NCBI GenBank assembly: GCA_947630135.1
Contig: CANRGH010000001.1
Span: forward strand, 1-64,000
Length of the DNA stretch: 64,000 bases
Source of the DNA: an uncultured Monoglobus sp.
GTDB lineage: Bacteria; Bacillota; Clostridia; Monoglobales; Monoglobaceae
Direction: 5' to 3'
In this document: piece after piece, positions 8,127 to 15,334 of the stretch
Layout: each line of letters starts with the position of its first letter
Position numbering within the stretch: position 1 is the stretch's first letter
Translations under genes and position numbers: made by a program
Notes under the pieces: generated by a model
Databases searched by the model: none
The model's input: the letters and a program-made list of their open reading frames with translations, nothing else
Told to the model about the DNA's origin: nothing

Positions 8127-8501
8127 ATGAAAAACCACAAAAAATTGCTGTTATCCGCAGCCGCGGTCTTATTGATCGCTTTCGGCGGAACATCCGCGCT
8201 CGCCGCGGAGACAATAACACTGCCCGCAAAATCGGTCTATGTCATGACATGCGCCGACGACGGCACAACCCCGGTGCTTGAGATGAGCGAGAGCAAAAGC
8301 GTCTCGGTCACCTCGCTGAACCAAATAAGCTCGCTGCGGATATTCAAATGCGAAAAGGACGGCAAAAACCCCGAATGTATATATGAAAACGACAGCGAAA
8401 CGCGCAGCTCTTTCAAAATAAATGTAAAGCGCGGCGAATACTACTACTTCAAAATCAAATGCTCGGGCAGCGGCGAACATGAAAAACTTATTATAAAATA
8501 G
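8127..8501 (+). CDS. Small secreted protein related to the BlaR1-like ectodomain
   Basis: A 124-aa protein with a clear signal peptide (MKNHKKLLLSAAAVLLIAFG...ALAAE) and a ~95-residue compact domain. The ATG at 8127 is chosen because AAAGGATG lies 8-14 nt upstream and the extra N-terminal residues of a longer frame fall in repeat DNA. The domain shares the pattern I-F-K-C, IYxND, SSFKINV, GEYYY and the exact C-terminus LIIK with residues ~465-559 of the M56 protein at 2274-3953. The gene lies between SLH paralogs and has a 13-nt gap to the next one. It may be a decoy, ligand or partner for the sensor, or a stand-alone beta-sandwich envelope protein. Its function is unknown. Confidence 0.82.
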   Translation: MKNHKKLLLSAAAVLLIAFGGTSALAAETITLPAKSVYVMTCADDGTTPVLEMSESKSVSVTSLNQISSLRIFKCEKDGKNPECIYENDSETRSSFKINVKRGEYYYFKIKCSGSGEHEKLIIK

Positions 8502-8514
8502 GAGGTTGGATAAT

Positions 8515-10275
8515 ATGAAAAAATTCAGAAAAATTATTTCGGCGGCGCTTGCCGCGGCGGTCGCGCTGACCGCTTTCGCAGGCCTCACCGTCTCGGCGGA
8601 GGGAAACATAACCGCCGCGCGGCTCAAGGAGCTCGCGGAGAGCCGCAAGCTTATCGACAGGCCCGACGCGGAGCAGATACTTGATTATGAGTACGCCGAA
8701 GGCAAAACCACATTCACGCTTGAAGACATAGACAAGATTGACCCCATCACGCGCGAATATGTCTATGACATCACGGAAGAGCGGCCCGCGCCCACAAAAA
8801 TCGGCGATATACCGGGCATCGAGACGGCGTTCCTCTGCGGCCCTTCGGCAGAGGTCATTGCGGAAGGACTCGGAAACGGCAAGAGCTTTGACGAAATCAT
8901 GAGCGAGCATGATAATCAGTATTGCATTGTCACCGATCAAAAAAGCCCCGCGCTGAACGATCCGCCCGAAGGCCCGTACACCGGCGCGGTCACAAAAGAG
9001 ATAAACGTCAACTATTACGCGGCGGACGAAAACGGAGACCTCCGCGAAGCAAGCAAGGCCGAGGGCAGCCTTCGGGTCGACTTCCACGACACGAGCGTTT
9101 TTGACTTCGGGAATGCGTATGACAAGATCGCCGACGCTCTGATCGACGCGGGCTGCAAGTCGGTTGACGACGCCTGTATCGAGAGCGGAACAGGAATAAG
9201 CGTTTCCACGGACATCGGATGCATGTATGTGCCCGTTCGGGATTTGAGCGGGAAAGTGGCCGAATACATAGGTGAAAACATTGGCGACATCAACGCTTTT
9301 GAGGCGTATAAAATAGGCGACTATGTAAAATTCTTGGAGCTACGCGACGAGGCGAGCCTGAAAGCGTCCGAGCTGCTCGGCAAAAAACTGCGCGAAAAAA
9401 TGCCCGACTCGCTTGACACCAACAGCTATAAACCGGACACAACGTTCGGCGAGGCGACCGACTGCTTCTCAAAATATATCGGCACCGAGCCCCAATATTC
9501 CGACATAAGCGACGGACAGGCTGCGGTCACCAACCAACTCACCGACATGGGAATAATCAACGGCTCGGACGGAAAATTCCGCCCGAATGACAACGTCACC
9601 CGAGCCGAGACCGCGGCGATAATATGCAGGCTGCTCAGGATCGAGCCGAATATAACGGGAAAATTTGATGATGTTCCCGACGAATATTGGGCGGCCGGAT
9701 ATATTGGCGCTCTCGCGGAGCAGGGCATGATCGACGGGACCGCCGACGGTCTGTTCTCGCCCGAGGAAAGCGTGACATACGAGCAGGCGCTGAAAATTAT
9801 CATAACCCTGCTTGGTTACGCCGGAAATCAAACCGACTACTACGGCGGCTTCCCAACGGGATTTTTAAAGCTCGGCATCGACCTTGGCCTGATCGACGAC
9901 TGCGGCAGCTTTGACTCGGGCGGCGCTATATCAAGAATTGAGCTCGCCTGCGTGATAAGCCGCGCCCTTGACACAAGGCTTTCCACAACGACTGTCGGAG
10001 TCGGCGGTTTCGGAGCCCAAATATACGAGATCGCGGACGTCACATTGTACGGATATTTAAACGGCGCCGAGCTTCGCGGAGAGCTGCTGCGCGGCGCGGA
10101 CGAAAAGGAAGCGTTTAAAGAGCGGAAGTCTGCCGAGTATGCCGAAAAATGCGGCGGCATCATTGACGAATTCAAAAATATCACACAGTCGAGCATGACG
10201 CTCGTGAAAGAGATAAACGGCATAATGGTTGCAAAGCTTGAAAAATACAACCCCGTTCCGAGGAGCACAACATAG
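8515..10275 (+). CDS. SLH-domain secreted protein 3
   Basis: 586 aa from the ATG at 8515 (GGAGG at 8501-8505; a TTG three codons earlier is too close to the SD). The signal peptide and the following AEGNITAARLKELAES are shared with paralog 4, pointing to recent duplication or gene conversion. The N-terminal family region is longer than in the others. SLH units start at YIGTEPQYSDISDGQAAVTN, FDDVPDEYWAAGYIGALAEQ and a degenerate third. The tail ends NPVPRSTT. It sits 13 nt after the small secreted gene, so the two are probably co-transcribed. Confidence 0.88.
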   Translation: MKKFRKIISAALAAAVALTAFAGLTVSAEGNITAARLKELAESRKLIDRPDAEQILDYEYAEGKTTFTLEDIDKIDPITREYVYDITEERPAPTKIGDIPGIETAFLCGPSAEVIAEGLGNGKSFDEIMSEHDNQYCIVTDQKSPALNDPPEGPYTGAVTKEINVNYYAADENGDLREASKAEGSLRVDFHDTSVFDFGNAYDKIADALIDAGCKSVDDACIESGTGISVSTDIGCMYVPVRDLSGKVAEYIGENIGDINAFEAYKIGDYVKFLELRDEASLKASELLGKKLREKMPDSLDTNSYKPDTTFGEATDCFSKYIGTEPQYSDISDGQAAVTNQLTDMGIINGSDGKFRPNDNVTRAETAAIICRLLRIEPNITGKFDDVPDEYWAAGYIGALAEQGMIDGTADGLFSPEESVTYEQALKIIITLLGYAGNQTDYYGGFPTGFLKLGIDLGLIDDCGSFDSGGAISRIELACVISRALDTRLSTTTVGVGGFGAQIYEIADVTLYGYLNGAELRGELLRGADEKEAFKERKSAEYAEKCGGIIDEFKNITQSSMTLVKEINGIMVAKLEKYNPVPRSTT

Positions 10276-10498
10276 GGACTAGGTTCTAGGTTCTAGGTTC
10301 CCACCTCCGTCTTTTCGCCGTCGGCGAAAATCCACCTCCTCCCCGGAGGAGGCGGATCGGGCGGACAATATCCGCCCCTACGGGTGCCTGTGATGTATCA
10401 TATCGCCACAGCCGTGCAAACTCCGCCAAACCCGTAGGGGCGGCAATCTGCCGCCCGTTCTAATCACTATTCACTAATTACTAATTACTACATTGGAA
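10276..10498. repeat. REP/BIME-like repeat block D
   Basis: Tandem ctaggtt words (10277-10299) are followed by the TTTTCGCC/GGCGAAAA and CTCCTCC/GGAGGAG hairpins. GTAG-headed hairpins lie at 10359-10381 (-) and 10434-10457 (+). The attcactaattactaattacta tract ends at the SD of the next gene. The arrangement is the same as block B. Confidence 0.78.
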
Positions 10499-10509
10499 GG
10501 AAGGATAAT

Positions 10510-12201
10510 ATGAAAAATTTTAAAAAAATTATATCAACGGCCGTTGCAGCGGCGGTCGCGCTGACCGCTTTCGCTGGGCTCACGGTCTCGGCGGAAGGAA
10601 ACATCACCGCCGCGCGGCTCAAGGAGCTCGCGGAGAGCGACACTCTTGACAAAAGCCCGTATGCGGCCGAGGTTTTAGAACAAACCTACATGGTACCCGG
10701 CGCTGACGTGCTTGAATCGAGCGGCAGGATCGGCGACATTATCGACCCGAAAAAAGCCTTTGCAGCTTACGGTGACGCGTTTGATGTTACCAAGTTTTTT
10801 GAAGCCGACAACGGCGGCTCGAAAAATTTTGACGAGGCGATCGCGGCGCAGCAGTTTTCCTTTATCGGCAATAAATCCGATATTTCAACGGAATACTACG
10901 TCCGGATTGAGCCGACCGTGAACGCGGACGGCGCCAGGTCAAACGCTGTCAGTGTTTTTGTAAACACTCTTAACGGAAAGCTTTACACTAACCTTAACAC
11001 AAACCAATCAATATTTATTGATAACGAGGAATACGAAAAAGCCGCCGAGCTGATCAACGACAGCAATATCGGAACGCCGGTCAAGGCCTATATATTCAGC
11101 TCGAGCCATATGCTTGGTGTTGAGACCGACACGGGATGCTATATTATTCCGTTCATGAAATATGATGATCCTTACGCGTCTTATCTTGGCGAAGATGACG
11201 GCACAATAGAAACCGACCGAATTTACACCGTTAATGAATATAACGCCCGAAAAACGGGCGCGGCCGATAATGAGGCAAGGGCCCGCGCGCTTTTGACACA
11301 AAAAATCCACGAGGCGCTGCCCGACATAAAAACCGCCGACGAGCTTAACGCCATTCTTGAAAACAACAAAACAGGCGGCAGTGACAGCTTTTCAAAGTAC
11401 ATAGGCACCGAGCCGCGGTACAGTGACGTCACGGCAGGTCAGGCTGCGGTCACTAACCAAATGAGCGACTTCAATGTTATTACAGGCGAAAACGGTTTGT
11501 TCAGGCCCGACGACAATGTTACACGCGCGGAAACCGCGGCCATGCTTTGCAGACTGTTTGAGATCGAGCCATCCGAAACAGCCGGCTTTCCCGACGTACC
11601 CTCATCTCACTGGGCCGCGGGATATATCGGAGCTTTGGCAAACGAGGGCATCATCAACGGATTTGATGACGGAACCTTCCGCCCCGACGACAGCGTGACA
11701 TATGAACAGGCGGTCAAGATGACGGAAAACCTGCTGGGCTTAACATTTGAAAGCGACATATGGATGTACGGCGAATATCCCGTGGGGAATTTAATTGTCG
11801 CCTCTCAAATCGGACTGACCGACGACCTCGGCAGCTTCGACTCGGGAAGCGCCGCATCAAGAATAGACATGGCCTGTATCCTAAGCCGCGCTTTGGATTT
11901 GGACATAATAACCAATTGCTGTTATCTGGATGAGCTTAACAATGAACTCGGGTTTTACTCCTTAAACGACATAAGCCTGAGCAGTCTCAAAAACGGCGGA
12001 GAACTGACGGGTAAATGGCAGAGAAGCGATCAGGAAAAACAAAAATACGCGGACGAGATCGGAAAAGAATATATCGAAAATTGCGGCGGCGTGATCGACG
12101 AATGGAACGAAAAAACCGGCGGCGCCATGAGCAAGGAAATAACCCTCAGAAAAAACTGCACGCTCAAAAACGCCAACCCTGTTCCGAGGCTCACTGATTA
12201 G
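10510..12201 (+). CDS. SLH-domain secreted protein 4
   Basis: A 563-aa paralog: signal peptide (MKNFKKIISTAVAAAVALTA), N-terminal family region opening EGNITAARLKELAESD, and SLH units from YIGTEPRYSDVTAGQAAVTN (~300), FPDVPSSHWAAGYIGALANE and a weak third unit. The tail ends NPVPRLTD. Codon 3 onward of the signal region is nearly identical to its siblings. The SD GGAAGGAAGG precedes the ATG. It is the last gene of the array and is followed by a strong bidirectional terminator. Confidence 0.88.
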   Translation: MKNFKKIISTAVAAAVALTAFAGLTVSAEGNITAARLKELAESDTLDKSPYAAEVLEQTYMVPGADVLESSGRIGDIIDPKKAFAAYGDAFDVTKFFEADNGGSKNFDEAIAAQQFSFIGNKSDISTEYYVRIEPTVNADGARSNAVSVFVNTLNGKLYTNLNTNQSIFIDNEEYEKAAELINDSNIGTPVKAYIFSSSHMLGVETDTGCYIIPFMKYDDPYASYLGEDDGTIETDRIYTVNEYNARKTGAADNEARARALLTQKIHEALPDIKTADELNAILENNKTGGSDSFSKYIGTEPRYSDVTAGQAAVTNQMSDFNVITGENGLFRPDDNVTRAETAAMLCRLFEIEPSETAGFPDVPSSHWAAGYIGALANEGIINGFDDGTFRPDDSVTYEQAVKMTENLLGLTFESDIWMYGEYPVGNLIVASQIGLTDDLGSFDSGSAASRIDMACILSRALDLDIITNCCYLDELNNELGFYSLNDISLSSLKNGGELTGKWQRSDQEKQKYADEIGKEYIENCGGVIDEWNEKTGGAMSKEITLRKNCTLKNANPVPRLTD

Positions 12202-12205
12202 TATA

Positions 12206-12240
12206 AAAATTCCCGCGGCCTAACGGCTGCGGGAATTTTT
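12206..12240. terminator. Bidirectional terminator between SLH array and murA
   Basis: AAATTCCCGC-GGCC pairs with GGCT-GCGGGAATTT around TAAC, flanked by A- and T-tracts on both sides. It can serve the plus-strand SLH array and the minus-strand murA. Confidence 0.88.
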
Positions 12241-13512
12241 TTACATCTTATCCTCCACTCTTTCTATGTCCGCGCCAAGGCTCCTCAGCTTTTCGGTAAA
12301 GCTCTCATAGCCCCGCTCGATATGCTCTATGTTGTGAATTACGCTTTTGCCTCCCGCCTTGAGCGCTGCGGCGACAAGCGCGGCTCCCGCCCTGAGATCG
12401 GTGGCGCGCACCTCGGCTCCGCTCAAATGCCGAACGCCGTTTATGAACGCCGCGTTGCCCTCGGTTTTTATTCCCGCTCCCATGCGGCACAGCTCCGGAA
12501 TGTGCGTAAAGCGGTTCTCGAAGATCGTTTCGACCACCATTCCGCTGCCCTCGCCCGTGGCGAGCAGCGCCATAGCCTGCGCCTGCAGATCGGTCGGGAA
12601 GCCGGGATAGGGCATCGTCTTTATATCGACCGCCTTGGGCCTGCCCGAGGGGTGAAGCTCGATAAAGTCCGCGCCCGCCTCGCAGTCGAGCCCCATTTCG
12701 CCGAGCTTCGCGATAAGCGGCTTTAAGTGTCTCGGCTCGGTCTTTTCGACCTTGAGCTCCGCGCCGAGCCCCGCGGCGAATATCAGAAACGTTCCGGCCT
12801 CGATCCTGTCGGGAATGATTTTATGCGAGCAGCCGTGAAGCTCTTTAACTCCTTCCACCGTTATCGTGTCGCCGCCCGCGCCCGTTATCCTCGCGCCCAT
12901 GCCGATCAGAAAATCGGCCAGATCGCAGATCTCGGGCTCGTTCGCGGCGTTTAAGATAGTGGTGGTTCCCTCGGCGAGGCAGGCCGCCGTCATAAGGTTC
13001 TCGGTGGCTCCCACGCTCGGAAAGTCAAGATAGATCCGACAGCCGAGAAGACCTCCCGGAGCCGACGCGTCCACAAAGCCGTGGCCCTGCCTTATCTTCG
13101 CGCCCATGGCCGAAAAGCCTTTAAGGTGCAGGTCGATCGGCCTCGCCCCTATCTTGCAGCCGCCCGGCATCGGGATCTTCGCCTTTCCGAAGCGCGCCAA
13201 AAGCGGCGCCATGATAAGCACCGAGGCGCGCAGCCTTGAAAACAGCGCGTAGCCGCATTTTCGACGCGGCTTTTTTATGTCCGCGGTGATCTCGACCGCC
13301 CCGTCCGCGCGCCGCTCTGTTGCGCAGCCGAGCGAGGCCATGATCTCGGCCATGGCCTCGGTGTCGGAAAGCCGCGGCAGGTTATATAATACGCTTTTTT
13401 CGGGGCAGAGCATTGCGGCCGCCATGATCGGCAGCGCCGAGTTTTTCGAGCCGCTTATCCTGACGCTGCCCCCGAAGTTTTTGGCTGGGCCGTTTATAAT
13501 GTAGCTTGCCAT
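12241..13512 (-). CDS. murA: UDP-N-acetylglucosamine 1-carboxyvinyltransferase MurA
   Basis: 423 aa, the usual length. It catalyses the first committed step of peptidoglycan synthesis, enolpyruvyl transfer from PEP to UDP-GlcNAc. The substrate-binding SGSKNSALPI lies near the N-terminus. The catalytic Cys (fosfomycin target) sits in PGGCKIGARPIDLH at ~residue 117. The late FPTDLQAQAMAL and ENRFTHIPELCRMG blocks are typical. All key residues are present. It is transcribed toward the SLH array, converging on a shared terminator. A 42-codon ORF with a good SD lies 74 nt upstream on the same strand. Confidence 0.96.
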   Translation of the reverse strand: MASYIINGPAKNFGGSVRISGSKNSALPIMAAAMLCPEKSVLYNLPRLSDTEAMAEIMASLGCATERRADGAVEITADIKKPRRKCGYALFSRLRASVLIMAPLLARFGKAKIPMPGGCKIGARPIDLHLKGFSAMGAKIRQGHGFVDASAPGGLLGCRIYLDFPSVGATENLMTAACLAEGTTTILNAANEPEICDLADFLIGMGARITGAGGDTITVEGVKELHGCSHKIIPDRIEAGTFLIFAAGLGAELKVEKTEPRHLKPLIAKLGEMGLDCEAGADFIELHPSGRPKAVDIKTMPYPGFPTDLQAQAMALLATGEGSGMVVETIFENRFTHIPELCRMGAGIKTEGNAAFINGVRHLSGAEVRATDLRAGAALVAAALKAGGKSVIHNIEHIERGYESFTEKLRSLGADIERVEDKM

Positions 13513-13586
13513 TTATCCTGCCTTTCCGTCCGCCCGCTCCCGTGCCCTCGGCCGCGGGCGGACTTAAAGGCCAATGGGAATTTAAT

Positions 13587-13715
13587 TTACAGCATTACGC
13601 TTGAGGTGTTTTGCGCGCGCCCATCCCCTCCGCTGACAAAAGAAAGAATGGGAACGTATATCTTCGCGGTCAGAATTGACGCGATCATTAATGCTGATAT
13701 TACGGCGTTTTTCAT
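13587..13715 (-). CDS. Small predicted membrane peptide upstream of murA (42 aa)
   Basis: Minus-strand ORF starting ATG with a strong SD (GGAGG, 5 nt spacing). It encodes MKNAVISALMIASILTAK then YVPILSFVSGGDGRAQNTSSVML. The N-terminal two thirds form one hydrophobic helix or uncleaved signal anchor. It lies 74 nt before murA in the same direction, so it may be co-transcribed. I recognise no family. The call rests on the SD, start and hydrophobic pattern only. Confidence 0.5.
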   Translation of the reverse strand: MKNAVISALMIASILTAKIYVPILSFVSGGDGRAQNTSSVML

Positions 13716-13860
13716 TTTTACCTCCGGTTCCGTTTTGTTTTCGGAACGCTTTTATTTTGACCCGATTTTGTGATTTTATAATAAAATCGGCTTAGAAAAT
13801 TCTGAGCGGCCGACTTAAATTTTTCCGAAAAATATTTTCGTGTAAACTGCATGAAAATCA

Positions 13861-13889
13861 TTGACAAAATTTTTAATTATATATATAAT
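13861..13889 (+). promoter_or_regulatory. Sigma-A promoter for the K+ channel pair
   Basis: TTGACA (13861-13866), a 17-nt spacer and TATAAT (13884-13889), a consensus promoter. Between it and the gene at 13978 lie two minute frames: ATG at 13900 (11 codons) and a TTG-started 15-codon frame after GGGGG whose stop overlaps the SD of the channel gene. Either could be a coupled leader peptide, but this is speculative. Bases 13716-13860 show nothing else. Confidence 0.85.
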
Positions 13890-13977
13890 TTATATGATAA
13901 TGGATTTAATGGGGGTTAAATCTTGGGTAGCGTAGATAAAAAGAATAAACATAAAATTTCCGCAAGGTGAAAGCCAA

Positions 13978-14739
13978 ATGAGAAAAACCATATACTCACT
14001 GATATTTTATAAGGACAGCCGGGGGCTTACCGGGCGCATATACGATTTCATAGTCAGCGCCGCGGCGCTCATCAGTATTATTCCGCTGCTGTTTAAGACC
14101 TGGTACCCGTTCTTTGACAAGATCGAAACCTTCACGCTGTACATACTGTTCCTTGACTATATCCTGCGCTGGATAGTGCATGATTTCAGAAGCAGATACG
14201 GCAAGCCGCGGGCGTTTCTGGTCTATCCGTTCACGCCTATGGCGGTCATCAGCCTGCTGTGCATGCTGCCGTCGCTGGGATTGCTGGATGAGAACTTCAG
14301 AATTCTGCGAATGTTCAGAATATTCAGGATGATCCCGTATATGCGAACCTTCGACATGGTCGCCCGCGTATTCAAAAGGGAAAAAAAGACGCTGCTCTCG
14401 GTGCTCTATATCGCGCTTGGCTACATATTCATTTCGGCCCTCGTTATGTTCGTCAACGAGCCCGAAACCTTCAACACGTTCTATGACGCGATATACTGGG
14501 CCACCATAACCCTTACCGCCGTGGGCTACGGAGACATCTATCCGGTGACAAATATCGGAAAATTCATAAGCATGCTGTCATCGATTTTCGGCATCGCGAT
14601 CATCGCTCTCCCCGCCGGTATCGTTACCGCCGGATTTATGGAGGAGATCAACAGCACGGTCAGGGACAGCGATGAAAATGATAAGCCCGAGGCGCCTGAC
14701 ATAACGGCGGCCGAAGCGGAGGTGGACAAAAATGAGTAA
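13978..14739 (+). CDS. Voltage-gated potassium channel (Kv type)
   Basis: A 253-aa six-helix membrane protein. S1-S3 occupy ~20-100. The S4 voltage sensor RILRMFRIFRMIPYMR (~107-122) has Arg every third position. The pore loop carries the K+ selectivity filter TAVGYGD (~179-185), followed by a Gly-rich S6 ending near ~225 and a short acidic tail. This is the canonical bacterial KvAP/KvLm-like arrangement, selective for K+ and probably gating on membrane depolarisation. SD AAGGTG precedes the ATG. It overlaps the next membrane gene by 8 nt, suggesting translational coupling. Confidence 0.93.
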   Translation: MRKTIYSLIFYKDSRGLTGRIYDFIVSAAALISIIPLLFKTWYPFFDKIETFTLYILFLDYILRWIVHDFRSRYGKPRAFLVYPFTPMAVISLLCMLPSLGLLDENFRILRMFRIFRMIPYMRTFDMVARVFKREKKTLLSVLYIALGYIFISALVMFVNEPETFNTFYDAIYWATITLTAVGYGDIYPVTNIGKFISMLSSIFGIAIIALPAGIVTAGFMEEINSTVRDSDENDKPEAPDITAAEAEVDKNE

Positions 14740-15334
14740 AATAAAAAAGCTTTTGGGGCAAATGACGCTAAATCAAAAGCGGTACGCGATAATCATGCTC
14801 ATCTGCGTGATGATCAATATGGTTTTGGCCGAGGTCGTGACGCGCGCTAACCTGCCGCTCTGGCTTGACGTTCCCGGCACGATCGCGGCGACGATAATCT
14901 TAGAGCCCGCCGCGGGGCTTATCGTGGGGCTTATCAACAACTTCTTCCAAGCGATCTTCATTAACGGCCCCACAACGCTCGTATATTACAGTGTGTCCGC
15001 CGCGGTGGCGCTGCTCGCGGTGCTGATGCTTGACGAGTCGGGCCGCTTAAAGCTCGGCAGGATAATCGTCTCGGCGCTGCTTATCATCATTGTCTCGACT
15101 CTGCTTTCAAGCCTTCTCAAGCACTGGCAAAGCAACGATATTTCCGACCATGTGTGGGAAAACTACTTTTCATTAATGGCCGCCTCCAAAGGCGCGGGGC
15201 CGTTTTTATCAAACTTCATAGGGACCCTGCTTGTTAAAATTCCCGACACGGTGATCTCGGTGTTTTTAGCTGTGATCATGTACAAAATTACCCCGGAAAA
15301 ATACCGGGGCAGGGATAAATGTCAACTGTTATAG
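14732..15334 (+). CDS. Five- to six-helix membrane protein, ECF S-component-like
   Basis: A 200-aa, almost wholly hydrophobic protein. Its LPLWLDVPGTIAATII segment resembles membrane sensor/ECF substrate-binding (S) components and the membrane domains of some clostridial sensors. No ATP-binding or enzymatic motif is visible. It overlaps the K+ channel by 8 nt and so is probably co-translated with it, although the substrate is unknown. Its 3' end overlaps the convergent ABC exporter by 13 nt. I am sure it is a membrane protein but not of its family. Confidence 0.6.
   Translation: MSKIKKLLGQMTLNQKRYAIIMLICVMINMVLAEVVTRANLPLWLDVPGTIAATIILEPAAGLIVGLINNFFQAIFINGPTTLVYYSVSAAVALLAVLMLDESGRLKLGRIIVSALLIIIVSTLLSSLLKHWQSNDISDHVWENYFSLMAASKGAGPFLSNFIGTLLVKIPDTVISVFLAVIMYKITPEKYRGRDKCQLL

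Noticed and set aside
13890-13977. Riboswitch in the K+ channel leader (for example c-di-AMP type)
   Set aside because: The leader is only about 80 nt, shows no conserved aptamer blocks and has no terminator or anti-SD hairpin.
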